A stretch of 64,000 nucleotides of DNA from Cordilura impudica (taxonomy: Eukaryota > Arthropoda > Insecta > Diptera > Scathophagidae): contig OY821520.1 of NCBI GenBank assembly GCA_963682025.1, forward strand, positions 92,663,492-92,727,491, read 5' to 3'. Every line of letters begins with the position of its first letter. Position 1 is the first letter of the stretch. Of the stretch, positions 33,150-44,753 are shown piece after piece. The translations under genes and the position numbers were made by a program. The notes under the pieces are model-generated. The model saw nothing but the letters and a program-made list of their open reading frames with translations. It did no database searches and was not told where the DNA came from.

Positions 33150-34690
33150 ATGCCTCGCCTGCGAAGATCGGTTTCACCAAGTTTGGAAGTTGGTAGTGCT
33201 CCAGGCAATCCTGTGACCACCCCTTCTATTCATTCTGTTACTTTTTCTGATACCCAATGTCAAAGTTTATTTCATGAGAGAGTAAACGTTGAAACTTTAG
33301 CTGGTTTTTCAGAAAGATTTAACGGGGAATTTGTAGGAATATTTTAGAAAATTTTTTATCTAATCTCATTATTTATAAAGAAGTTAAACGTGTACCATAT
33401 GACATAGCTTTGAAGGAATTACCTCTTTTGTTTCGCGGATATGCTGCAATTTGGTTCTCGGGAATCGCTTTTGAAATAAACAGCTGGGAAACCGCTATAA
33501 AACGATTACGAGACCACTTTGCTCCATCGCAACAGCCATATGAAATTTATCAGGCTATATTTAATAATCCTCAGAAGATAGGAGAATCAACAGACATGTT
33601 TGTAGGTCGAAAAAGAGCTCTTTTTGCTCAACTTCCTTCTCAAAGATTAACTGTGGATGATCAATTAGACATGATTTATGGATTACTTCGTATTGATGTG
33701 CAAAAGACGATAAAACGTTATACGATAAATAATTTTTCTGATCTTACGATTAAAGCTCGTATTTACGAGGCGCAACTTAAAGTAGATCAAAGTTTGAATA
33801 ATGATTATCAAGATTCAAAATTTAAAAGATGTCAATTTTGCCGTTCTAAGAATCATGCTATTGAGGTATGTAGGAAACTACAAGTGTATAGGGAGCAGGA
33901 ACAGTCAACAGAAGTTGTTAAAGAAATAATTAAATGTCATAAATGTGGTGAACCTGGGTATTATCGGTCTAATTGTCCGAAATGTGCTCCATATAGGAAA
34001 AATATGGGTAATGTAATTAACAACTGTAATTTCATAAATAGTGAGAGAAATAATGGTTTACCTAAAGGAGTCATACATTACAAGAATTTTCAAGAATTGG
34101 CTTGTATTGATTCTGCATCACGCACTAGTATGGCTAGTTACAATTTTTATATCTATGTTAAAAATAATAATCATAATTTCAACAAATCTGAAGCTGAATT
34201 AACTTTTACTGATAGTGATCCGAAAATTCAAAAGGTTTTAACTACTTATGTTGATATTGAATTCGGAAACCGCGTAATTAAAACATTTTTTATGATTTTG
34301 CCCTATTCTAAATCAAAAAATACCTTGTTTGTTATTGATTTTATGGAAAAGGCGGGTATAATACTTGATACATCACAGATGATTGGGAACTTTGCTGATC
34401 AACCGAACATTAAATTTGATTATTTACTTGAGCTTGAATTCCAAATGGCATATCAAACAATTTTTAATCAACCACAATCAGAAAGATGTCGGATAGAAAA
34501 GGCTACTATTTGTGATACAGTAGAACTATATGATATTTGTCAATCGGCCCTTCCTCTTCATGTTGTAAAGCCTGAAGTAAAACGTTCAGTTAACATATTT
34601 TTTAAACATGTTCGTGGTAAAATGGTAGATAACGATGATCATTTGTTCGATTGTCCAATACGCAAAGTTGACTTTTATATGGTTGAGTAG
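33150..34690 (+). pseudogene. Gypsy gag and protease, one frameshift
   Basis: Start ATG 33150 (MPRLRRSVSPSLEVG) after a ~510 bp leader. The frame ends at 33347 with a TAG and continues in the next frame from before 33410 (ELPLLFRGYAAIWFSG), so a shift lies near 33345. Capsid-like region to about 33800; then two zinc knuckles: CQFCRSKNHAIEVC (a perfect CX2CX4HX4C) and CHKCGEPGYYRSNC, in which the expected His is Tyr. The protease follows in the same frame: ACIDSASRTSMAS with active-site D-S-A, and LFVIDFMEKAGIILD in the place of the C-terminal protease strand. Gag and protease therefore share a frame. The frame ends at TAG 34688-34690, and pol continues in another frame about 80 bp on. Confidence 0.85.
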
Positions 34691-34767
34691 AATTAAGAGA
34701 TGACGAGGCAGGTAATTTGGGGGAAAAGGATTGAGAAAACTTAAATTTTATACTCAATCGCTTTGAG

Positions 34768-37431
34768 TTGTTGTTTGATGAAGTTTTTACAGCGAAAACA
34801 AATGTCTATCATGCTATAAACACAATAAATGAAGAACCGATATCTACTCGTTCATATAGATTATCAGGACCACGTAAAGAACTATTTAAAAAAGAAATAC
34901 AAACTATGATTCAAAAAGATGTTATAGAAGAAAGTGATACACCATGGTTTTCACCGGTTGTAATGATTCCCAAAAAGGATGGGAAAATTCGTGTATGTGT
35001 TGATTATAGACGACTAAATGATATTACTATTCCTGATCGTTATCCGTTGCCAAGAATTGATGATTTGCTTCATGCAGCTAAGAAAACGAACTATATGTCA
35101 ACTTTAGACTTACAAAGTGGATACTGGCAAATTAATGTTAAGGATGAACATATGGATAAATCTGGATTTATAACACCTTTTGGATCATATCGATTTAAAT
35201 AATGCCTTTTGGATCAATTTCGTAATGGATCAATTTCGTAATGGTTTACCACAAATTCTAATTCTCATTTATCTTGATGATATTATTATTTGTTCTAGCA
35301 GTTTGAAAGAACATCTGTCAGATATCGAATCTGTATTTAAACGTCTTTATGGGAAAGGATTTCGTGTTAATCGAAAAAAATGTAATTTTATATGTACGAA
35401 ACTTAATTATTTAGGACATACTCTGTCGGCTGATGGTATTCATGTTGATATAAATAAAACTGAAGCTATACTTCAAGTGAAGGAACCCCGAGATGTTAAA
35501 CAGCTTTTAACATTTCTTCAAACTTGTTCGTGGTATCGTCGTTTTTTTCATAACTTTGCTCATGTAAGCAAGCCATTAAGTCATTTAACAAAAAAAAATG
35601 TTCCTTGGCAATGGAAGGGCGAACAACAAAATGCCTTTGAAAAATTGAAATTATTACTAGTGTCTCCACCAATTTTAAAGCAAGTTGATGAAAACATACC
35701 ATTTTTATTAAAAACTGATGCTAGTGGTTATGCCATCGGAGCTGTTTTAGTCCAGGGGGAGGGTGATGAAGAACATCCAATTGAGTATGCAAGCAGACTG
35801 TTAACTGATGCTGAACGCAATTACTCAACAATCGAACGAGAAGCTTTAGCAATTGTTTGGGCCGTGAATAAGTTTCGAGGTTATTTTGAAAGAACAAAAC
35901 TTATTTTATTAACAGATCATCAACCTCTTAAATGGTTAATGAGTCTTAAATCACCATCTGGAAGATTAGCCAGGTGGGCTCTTCAATTACAGTCTTATGA
36001 TATTGAAATCAAATATGTTAAAGGAAAATTAAATAGTGTTGCGGATTTATTATCAAGACCAATCTTGTCATGCGATATTAATTTGTTTGAAATAGATTTT
36101 CCATCCAAGTCTGAAGAAGAGTTAAGAACGGAGCAAATGAAAGATTCTGAACTGGCAAAAATTATAAATTCTCTAGAGTTGTCTGTTCCTGAGAATGAGG
36201 GACTTGCTTTAAAATTCACTCAATTTGGGTATATATTAAATAATAGTGTTCTATATCGGTATCCTCAAAATTTGGAGGAAGCTCAGCTTGTAGTACCTGT
36301 TCATCAAAGACAAGAAATTATTGAAGAATTTCATTCATCAGATATAAGTGGACATTGTGGAGTTGAAAGAACAAAAGCTAAAATAAAGAACCATTTTTTT
36401 TTGGCCAAGTATAAACAAAGACGTTAAACAATTTGTTAAATTATGTGCTAAATGTCAACGTTATAAGCCTGCAAATACGAAACCTTCTGGTCTTTTCGAA
36501 ACAAGTCCATGTCATCAGTGGTTTGAAGTTTTGGCAATTGATTTATTTGGACCTTTACCTTTAAGTGATGGTTTTAAGTTCATTTTTATTATTGAGGACA
36601 CATCAACACGTTGGGTTGAAATACTCCCTCTTAAAGAAGCAACAGCAGTTTCATGTGCAACAGTTTTATTAAATGACATATTTTTGCGTTTTGGTTTACC
36701 AAGACGTATTATAAGTGACAATGGTCCACAATTTATTTCGTCAGTAATGCAATATTTACTTCGATCATTTGGAATCAATCAACAATTAATTCCTTTATAT
36801 CATCCACAAGCAAACATGGTAGAAAGGAAAAATCTTGATTTGAAAATACGCTTATCAATTTTAACATAATTCATGGAATTTATATTTGCCATCTATTCGC
36901 TTCGCTCTAAATACCACTGTATGTCGTAATACTGGTCATACACCATCATATCTAAACTTTGGTCGAGAATTACGTACTCCTGTAGAAATTTCGCATGATT
37001 TATCCAAAATAATGTATAATGATAATTTTGTCGAAGAATTGATTCCTCAGTTGAATGCATTTGAAGAGGTGTTGAAGAGCGTTCAGAGCAAAGACTTTAA
37101 CAGACGAATAAATGACGTTAGTTGCATTAATCAAAAGCGTGTCATTTGTTATAAGTATGAAATTGGGAATTTAGTTTGGGTTACGACACATGTTCTAAGT
37201 AATGAGGCTAAGAATATTACTTCCAAATTTATATCAAAAAGGGATGGACCTTATATTATTTTGAAAAAACTAGGTGAGAATACATTTGAGTTAGGAAGGG
37301 TAGAGAACAGTGAGTCTGTTGGCACTTATCATTCATCCGCCTTGACACTTGTGTATTGTAATTCGAATCAAATAAAACCATTATATCCTATTAGAAAACG
37401 AGGTCGGCCTCGAAAACTATTTTTATATTAA
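34768..37431 (+). pseudogene. Gypsy pol: RT, RNase H, integrase; broken by shifts and a deletion
   Basis: RT starts at about 34850 (SRSYRLSGPRKELFKKEI), with VIEESDTPWFSPVVMIPKKD and VCVDYRRLNDITIPDRYPLP. Just after GSYRFK the frame meets a TAA at 35200; the segment expected between MPFG and MDQFRNG is missing and replaced by a 16-bp tandem duplication (35211-35242). The catalytic YLDD is intact (35270s). RNase H: LLKTDASGYAIGAVLVQ, EREALAIVWAV, LLTDHQPLKWL. Integrase: the GHCGVERTKAKIK zinc region (shift near 36410), then CAKCQRYKPA, with the DDE residues in AIDLFGP, ISDNGPQF and HPQANMVERKN. After a last shift near 36870 comes PSIRFALNTTVCRNTGHTPS and a GPY/F-like module (SKRDGPYIILKKLGENTFEL), ending in RKRGRPRKLFLY. 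Confidence 0.92.
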
Positions 37432-37493
37432 AATGGCGATTAATTTTGTTATATATGTTTAAAAACTTAATTTTCTTTTTGTAAATTAGTTTC

Positions 37494-37503
37494 GAGGGGG
37501 AAA
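37494..37503 (+). promoter_or_regulatory. Polypurine tract
   Basis: GAGGGGGAAA immediately before the 3' LTR, the expected primer for plus-strand synthesis. Confidence 0.85.
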
Positions 37504-37694
37504 TGTGGGATTCTTACATTTAATGTAGAAGTCCCATATTTTATATTTCGAAAATGTTATAAAATACTTTGTTAATATTTTAAAAATATAATGAAATATC
37601 ATTTGAATTCTTATTTTGATATAAAAGAAAATTATATAAATAAATTTAGTCAGAATTGATTTTGAAAACAATAAAGAAACAAGACTTTCTTATT
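37504..37694 (+). repeat. 3' LTR
   Basis: Same 191 bp as the 5' LTR, starting TGTGGGATTCTTACATTTAA. Substitutions are visible near positions 7, 53, 104 and 117 of the LTR. Confidence 0.95.
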
Positions 37695-39541
37695 AACGTA
37701 ATTAATAGAAAATTGCGAGTTGCAAGTTGATGAAATTATTTGTTGTCAGTTTATATGACAGAAGTATAGTAAAAAATAGAAAATTAATAGAAAATTGCGA
37801 GATGCAAGTTGAGGCAATTGTTTGTCAGTTTATATGACAGAAGTATAGTAAAAAAAATACTTGTTTTTTAAATTTTTTAGCGCGTCAAAAACCTGCAAAA
37901 AAGTAAACTCTAGATCCGTGTTATTAAAAAATATAATTTTTTCGGCAATTTTTTTCTAAATTTAATTTGATTCGATTCGATTCTGCCTTAAAAGTATTCA
38001 TTTTGGTTCACTTAACTCTCATGGACTATATTCTTTGTTTGAGTATTAAATAGGTCAAACAAATATCAACTACGAACAGCAGCTTTAAAATGATAGTCCA
38101 ATCATTGAACAGACATACATGTGAACATAAATGCATATCGCACTTTTAACGGTTGAAATGCCATTTGATAATAACAAAGCTAAATGTTGCAGTTTAAAAC
38201 AGAATTTAAATAGTTGTTTGTTGGTTCAAAAGAATTTGTTTTTCAACAAGATATTCATATTATATAATGAGTAATGTACACAAATGTGTACATATGAGTG
38301 GTGGTAATTTTGGCACGTTCGTACTCGTATTGGAGTAGAGAAAGAAACAAAAAAGCAATAATATTTAATTGTGTTGTGTGTGAATGAATCAGTAGACTAT
38401 CATGCACGGCACTATTGATGCATTCATTCACAGTATCTTTTTCGCCTGTTTATGGAAACAGAAGAAATGTGTGAATATTTATCCCATTTAATTTCCTGTT
38501 TGTTGTATTCACTCTTATAACTTGTTCGATCGTTCGTTTCATATTGGTATTGGTATGTTATTTAACATGCGTTTCAAATCAATCATACGCTTACAAATAA
38601 TTCAAATCACTCGTTATTCAAATTATTTCATTTTAATATAATTTTTCTGTTTTGTAAATAAAAACTTCAATTCAATTATTTCTTAGTTTTTCAAACCGGC
38701 CACTAGTCTATAATGAGTCTATGGCAATTTTGTACGCACTTTTATTATTTACATTCATCATGAAATCACATGTAATATAATAATGTGTTGTTCATCATCA
38801 TCATCATCATCATCATGATCATCATCAGCAGCATCATAGCATTTTCTTTCTCTACTTCGGCCATTGTACAAATGGTTCATCTGCTGGTCCGTGTGCTTCA
38901 ATCATCCAGCATATAACAAACATTGATTATCGTCGATAGGTCGCATTTGTGTAGCGTGTGGAAATCAATTAAATCTAATTCTCACGACCACAAGTGACAC
39001 GCCACATAGTCAAGAAATCGTTATACTTTGGCTACACAATTTAGCTTTGTTTTGTTTTCCTACTTTTTTGCACAGTTTTTTTTCTCTCTTCTTCTTCAGT
39101 GTTTAGTTGTTTTCTATTCCTAACCAATATACAAGTATGAGTATGTTTACATTCACGCGCTTTCTGGCCATAATATTCTGTAATTCAAGCCAAAGCTTAG
39201 TTATAACAAAGACAAAGATCACTTGATGTTTTTGTTTTAACTAGCAGGTTGCATTGTAAAAGTTCATATTTCCCAGATGGTATTTTCTTTATGGATATTC
39301 CCCTTTAAGACCAGAGCTATATTTTCCATTAAATAATGTAGGCTTTGGAATATATGTAGACATAAATTAGCAATTGTCTGAAATTATCTGATAATTTGTG
39401 TGTGCATTCTTTGTTTGCTTAGAAAGGTTTCTTTTGCAGCGGCCTTCAAGCTCAAGAATTCTCTGTGAGCTAAGAATACTTTGCGTCTAAAACGTTAACT
39501 TCCATAAGTAAAGTAACCCTGATTAGATATGAATGTTTTCA
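37695..39541. other. Non-coding DNA with an ~82-bp tandem duplication and (ATC)n
   Basis: 37700-37855 holds two adjacent copies (AATTAATAGAAAATTGCGAG … CAGTTTATATGACAGAAGTA). A run of ATC/ATG triplets is at 38788-38842. Otherwise no gene or TE recognised. Composition is less extreme than the TE-rich parts, so this could be true intronic or intergenic host DNA. Confidence 0.5.
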
Positions 39542-39815
39542 GGGTATAATGACTTTGTGCTGATGTTTGTAACTACCAAAAATGTTTGACCTAGACCCAT
39601 CTTGTACTATGCTGATCGACTCAGAATCACTTTCTGATTCGATTTAGCGATGTCCGTCCGTCCGTCCGTCCATCCGTCTGTGAGTCCATATAAACCTTGT
39701 AATCAAACTACAGGCCGCAAATATGAACATATTTTGATAAAATTTAGTATGTGAGTTTATATCGGAGTTTCTATCGGTTCATGTTCAAACCTAGTCCCAA
39801 TACAAATAACCGTGA
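39542..39815 (+). mobile_element. HINE family A, copy 5, 5' part
   Basis: GGGTATAATGACTTTGTGCT to CAATACAAATAACCGTGATC, including (GTCC)n at 39652-39670. It breaks off where repeat R begins. Confidence 0.8.
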
Positions 39816-40413
39816 TCAAAAATGTTCTTATTTTATTTGGAAACATATAGATAGTTTTTAAAAATAATATAGATTTATAATAAAATTTGTTAAAAGTTGT
39901 TTAAATTTATATTGGCGAGCAATAAGCAGACAATTGCACCAGAGATATATATATCACAATGGATAATTATGATTCCAGGAGCACTGAAGGGTTAAATAAA
40001 AAGAAAAATTAACCAAATTATATTTCTTACATTTTAAAAAGTAGTTTCATCGAGTTTAATAGAAAAACTCGTTTTCGGTAATCTTTATTTAGAAATACCT
40101 TAAAAACAAAAGCTGGTCTTGACAAATAAGGGGTTAACGTTATCGGATTTATCCCAAATTTTAGGAAAGGAAGACATACATATTTGGTTATAATATTTTA
40201 AGTAACGCTTTTAAAAATTCAACAGTAATTGCAAAATTTTTGAATTTTTTTAATAAATTGTCTTTTATTAGCTTAGGGTGATATGTGACCTCAATTCCAA
40301 AAGGGTTAATAGGGTCATATTATATTTTCCAAAACCCTACTCTTTTAAGATAAAATGTAGCATTTAAAAGTAGAGAACTGATTAATTTTTGATATAAAGA
40401 ATTTAGAAAGATT

Positions 40414-40584
40414 ACATATGTGACCTTCTCCGAGAAAAGGGACCTAGTGTGTGAAAATTAAGTTTTGAGAAAAAAAACGCATTTAAAGTTTCTACACCCT
40501 TTTAGGTACCAGAATCCACCGTTCTTGACATAACCCGTTTTTTGACACACTAGGTGCCTTTTCTCGGAGAAGGTCACATATGTT
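40414..40584 (-). mobile_element. Palindromic MITE, copy 2
   Basis: Ends CATATGTGACCTTCTCCGAG and its complement, flanked by TTA on both sides (possible 3-bp duplication). It interrupts repeat R, where the other R copies read through, so it is an insertion. Opposite orientation to the copy at 1556-1726. Confidence 0.75.
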
Positions 40585-40662
40585 AAAAATCACTTTTTAA
40601 AATAATTATTTATGAATAGAATACAGTATATTTCACAAAAATCCCATTTTTCTCGAAATCTG

Positions 40663-42097
40663 GGGTCTAATCGTCGCATTCGTGATCGATTAAGCTTTCG
40701 TATCGAATGATATTTCGAAACGTATCGAATAGCATAATCACGGCATACGATTAGAATCGAAACGAAATCTTATAAAAATTGTAAAAGATTTATTTCTAAT
40801 GTAATAAAGAAAAACACATGTTTAATGAAAATGAATTGAAATTTTAGAAATTGTGGTTTTAAAGACATTTAAAATAGGAATTTGAACTACGTAAATATAC
40901 GCTTTTAAATTAAATAATATTCATAAAATAAAATGTTTCTAAAATAGAATATACTTCACGTATTGAATATGCATTTATAAGTTAAAATGTCTATTTTGAT
41001 AAAAAAAATTGAGCTTGTATTACTTTGACAGATAACCATTTTCCACTAGCATTTCTAGTTCAACTGATTTTATTTCATAATCAATCTTTTTTATTGAAAT
41101 ATTTGCAACATGTTCTTCTTCCTTTAATTTTAACGATCTTTCTTTTATATTCAATAACCGATCAAGCTTACAGTTTATGCTTCGTTGGGAATCTTCATAT
41201 TTTTCAATGTGACACCTTAGAAGGTCTAATTTAAATTCACGTTCAGTAACTTGTTTTGCTTTTATAATGGGTTCCTTCTCTACTGCCTCAGGTTCATTTA
41301 TATTTTCGTCGTCTTCCTCATCTAACATATCATTAAATGCTTTTTCGATATCATCAGCACAAATTTTGTTCGTAGTTTTAGAAGAACCAAAAGATTTGTT
41401 CGATGAAAGACCATCACCAGAAACTCCTATACCGGGCAGCCTGAAAAAAAATTTTTTTTTTTTCATAATTTGTTCTTCTCTTTTTAGATGCCTTATTGAA
41501 TGACAGCTTTTTTTTTGACATTGTGTTTTTGGTCGGCATAAACCTAGAAAAATGTATCTATGTACGTATAATTGGAACACTTAAAAAACACCTCAAAATA
41601 ATTGTATCTTTCTCCACATTTTTCATCTTTAACTGGATGGCCAAACTTATTTAGTTGTATTGTAAGCTGATCCCATAATCGCCTTGAAACAGCTTTTCCC
41701 TGACCACAATTAGGTAAAATATTTTTTGCCAAATTTGGGTGCTCAGTCATAAATTCAGCCATGAGTTCTTTTTGTTTGCCATTTATTTTAAATATATTTG
41801 CCCTGAAAATTTTTAATTAGATTTTTGAAATTTTAATTTATCAAGTGATTAATATTACTTAAATTTTAAAACCTATTAGTTATTATTTTATGTATCCCGC
41901 TTTTATTTTTTCGCTTGTTGTTCTCAAGAAGTTTAACACTTTTGTTTACAATTGGCTTTGACGTATCGAATGACATTTAGAAAGAAGACACTCGATCGAT
42001 TGCTCGTTATCGTATGCCATCATCTCAAATTTCGATACTACTTACACGATAGCGAATGCCGTGATTTCACTCGATCACGTATGCGACGATTATACCC
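40663..42097 (-). mobile_element. Harbinger-like element, 1.4 kb, nested in repeat R
   Basis: Ends GGGTCTAATCGTCGCATTCG and complement of GGGTATAATCGTCGCATACG, flanked by a CTG duplication (40660-40662, 42098-42100). CWG or TWA 3-bp targets are typical of PIF/Harbinger. R copies at 60.3 and 61.7 kb show the site without it. It carries only the accessory DNA-binding-type gene, with no transposase. Confidence 0.85.
41020..41762 (-). pseudogene. MADF/Myb-like (zeste-type) protein of the Harbinger-like element
   Basis: Read from 41762: MAEFMTEHPNLAKNILPNCG, then VSRRLWDQLTIQLNKFGHPV and KDEKCGERYNYF. This is the helical pattern of the Myb/SANT-like, zeste- or MADF-type DNA-binding domain that accompanies PIF/Harbinger transposases (known association). 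After a likely intron or frameshift around 41450-41600, a second part (41020-41440) reads LPGIGVSGDGLSSNKSF, an acidic stretch (LDEEDDENINEPEAVEKEP), then a charged, probably coiled-coil helix (CKLDRLLNIKERSLKLKEEE) ending in ENGYLSK. The expected Trp cluster of the third helix is eroded (CGERYNYF). It could still produce a protein if spliced, but the domain looks damaged. Confidence 0.6.
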
Positions 42098-42784
42098 CTG
42101 CAAAAATAAAATCCTTGTCAAAAAAATTCTGGCATAGGGATTTACCTAGAAATTCACACGGTTAGTCTCTGACATGAATTTAACAAAATCTTAAAGTGCC
42201 AGATCCATTTTTTTAAATTTTGTTTAAGAAAATTTTTTAAAACTTAAAAAAGGAGTTTTCAAAATTTTATCAACGCGGTAATAAAACAATGCTCCATATC
42301 TGATTATCTATAAGTATAGAAACAAAAAAAGATTATAGCTTTAATCATTTTCTCAAAGTTGAAAAAATGCTATAAAAATTCATGGCCTAGCTTATTTATT
42401 TTATTTTTTTTTTTTTTTTTTTTGGCACAAAAGTGGTCTGCGGCACTTACTTTTTCTTGGCGAATTTTTATTCGATATTGAATTTTTATAGCTTTTTGGA
42501 GAGATAACATAATACTGATTCGTACAAAAACTTGTCGGAAAAATTAAACTATAGAACGAAATTTTCGTAAAATTTCAAAAAAGTCATATTTTCCCCCATA
42601 TAAACACACTTGAAATTTTCAATCGGTTTCCGGCGCGACTTTTCGTTATCCGATTGTCCCCAAACTTCACATTTATTATTTTTATATTGAAAGGTAACAA
42701 ACTGGACCCCGCATATCCCCAAAAACGCAATTTAAAAAATGTCCATATAACGTAGGACCACTCTAATGTACATATTCATACTTT

Positions 42785-43370
42785 TTTATACCCTCCACTC
42801 CAGTGTGCAGAGGGTATATATAAGTTTGTCATTCCGTTTGTAATAATTAGAAAAAAAAGCTGGACCCCATAAAATATATATATTTGTGATCCTTATAACA
42901 AGCGGAGTTGATATAGGGATGTCCGTCTGTCCGGCTGTGGAAATCACGATGACGGCTTCAAGCGGGCCACTAGGTTGCTCGTTGGTATAAAAAATGAGTC
43001 ACTAACATCCAGAGAAGTTTGCTATTTAAAATCGTCCAAATCGGTTTATCTATCTAGAATTGAACGATGGAGTGAAAAAAGTCTTGAAAAATATGATTTG
43101 CCTATGATGTTCTTGTCATGATAACGTTTTCAATAGGGCAGCTAGGGCGCTTGTTGTTAGTGAGAATGATAGACCAACATCATGAGAAGGTTTCTGTTTG
43201 TTAAATCGTGACAATAGGTTTCATAGGTGCCGAGAAATCACTGAAAAGTTAAAAAAATATGATGTTTTCCTATATTGTTATTCTAAATTTTGTATCTTGT
43301 CACAGCTGTACTTGTTGTTTTTATGGTCGTTGTGGTAATAATATAAAAATTCACCAATATCAACATTTTG
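42785..43370 (+). mobile_element. HINE family B, copy 2
   Basis: Starts TTATACCCTCCACTCCAGTG…GCAGAGGGTATA (clean 5' subterminal inverted pair), with GTCCGTCTGTCCGGCTG at 42921-42937. Lacks the ~215 bp internal block of copy 1. The 3' end is unclear. Confidence 0.78.
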
Positions 43371-44283
43371 TGGTATAATATTTAAGTTAGTTAATTAATA
43401 AAAGAAACTATATAAAATCAATATTCTGCGATTTTTATAAGATCACAAATTATTACAAATTGATACATACTACTGTTGCAAATATCAAATACAATAAATA
43501 ACATTCATATATTATGTATATGTATATTGATAATAAGCGCGTATTAAAAATAATATAAATATAAATTATTTTATTTATACAAAATACTGCAATTATTAGG
43601 GTTGCAAAAAATAGTATGATTTTATGGGTTCTACTTTTAGTACATACTTGCATTCAAAAGTAGTAGTGAAACCATAAAATTCTACCCTGTAAAAAATTGG
43701 TGTTGTGTTTAAAAAAAAATTTTTTTTGTGAGATGATAATAATATAATATAGATGTCAATAATATTTAATTATAATACATTTTTAAAATTTATTATTTAA
43801 TGTTCGGCGCAGGCAAATGCCATTCCCGGACTACCGAGAATTTACTGCACGAGTTTTTTGCATTAGTAATAATCGCGGAGCTCAGCTCAATCAAAGTGCA
43901 ATGATCGAGCCTCGCCCTGGGAAACATGTGTTCATGCTTCCCTTTGCACAAACTCCATTCTCAACTATCAAAAATTGTAGGCACGACCTTTCCACATCAG
44001 AAATAGTCGCGGAGCTCAACTCAATCAAGGTGCAATGATTAAGCTTCGCACTGGGAAATATGTATTCATTAAGTTTTTAGCACAAACCGAACTTCTTATG
44101 ACACATTAAAAATAAACTAATTGAGAAGTACAATACATCATTACGCTGTATTATAATACTATTTTCTTATTTTACTACTAGCTAGTAAACAAAGTGATCG
44201 TGTCATTGTGAACGAAATAGAATTGAAATTGTGTGCAGATTTGTTTTACTTAAAAAACTGTCTCTACAGATAGTGAATAAAAT
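43371..44283. other. Non-coding DNA with an imperfect tandem duplication
   Basis: Two related ~42-bp blocks ~135 bp apart (43863-43905 and 43998-44039) share TCGCGGAGCTCA(G/A)CTCAATC. The 73-codon frame at 43817-44038 simply spans them. A small imperfect hairpin lies at 43622-43682. Confidence 0.4.
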
Positions 44284-44692
44284 CCCAGTAAACATTTTAT
44301 GCAATAAGTGATCATGTGGAGTCTTTTTTGACTCGTCTGTGCTATTAAAACAGTCATAAATGCGCTCTTTTGCTGGTCATATATTACCTTACCCTCGACT
44401 CTTCTTGAGAACCTTTTTTATCCAATTTTCTGATTAATAATAATAATAAATTCCCGTCGTTCCTATAAGGAGCATAGGGCCATTTCTGGAATTTTCTGAT
44501 TAGTTTCGACTTATTTTTGAGTCGTATTTAATGTCATTTTTCTATAAATCACTTTTTAGGCGTAAGCAAAAATCATTTCTTAGTCTTTTTTCTAATACCG
44601 CATGTGATTAATCAGTTTTTAGTCATCAAAAGTGCTCGAAGAAGACACAGTAGATGATTTTTGTTAAAATAATCTTCGAAATGATTACTGGG
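44284..44692. mobile_element. Candidate MITE with CCCAGTAA termini
   Basis: Left CCCAGTAAACATTTTATGCA and right the complement of CCCAGTAATCATTTCGAAGA bound 409 bp of non-coding DNA. Short inverted ends only; target duplication not found. Superfamily unassigned. Confidence 0.4.
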
Positions 44693-44753
44693 ATATCGTA
44701 TATTTTTGTTTACACACACATATACATAATGGCACCAGTAAGCCGAACTCTCT

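Larger units (their letters stand above)
32429..37694 (+). mobile_element. Ty3/Gypsy LTR retrotransposon, 5.27 kb, both LTRs
   Basis: 191-bp LTRs at 32429-32619 and 37504-37694 flank a primer site, gag, protease, RT, RNase H and integrase. By eye the LTRs differ at about four positions (~2%). No perfect target duplication is visible; AAC occurs near both flanks. The domain order PR-RT-RH-IN and the motifs place it in Ty3/Gypsy. The gag pattern resembles the mdg3/micropia group, which is only an impression. No env-like frame follows pol. Several shifts and a deletion in RT make this copy defective. Confidence 0.95.
39826..42635 (+). repeat. Repeat family R, copy 1, carrying two inserted elements
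   Basis: Three pieces (39826-40413, 40585-40662, 42101-42635) align in order with the right arm of the inverted repeat at 61106-62260, for example ACTGAAGGGTTAAATAAA, TCGAGTTTAATAGAAAAACT, CCCAAATTTTAGGAAAGGAA, CACAAAAATCCCATTTTTCT and TAAACACACTTGAAATTTTC. The gaps are a palindromic MITE and a Harbinger-like element. No coding potential. Family unknown. Confidence 0.8.

Noticed and set aside
38788..38842. (ATC)n as a coding polyhistidine/serine tract
   Set aside because: Stops close by in all frames and no flanking coding sequence.
41950..42137. Plus-strand frame of 61 codons at the Harbinger right end
   Set aside because: Overlaps the terminal inverted repeat; a non-coding terminus.
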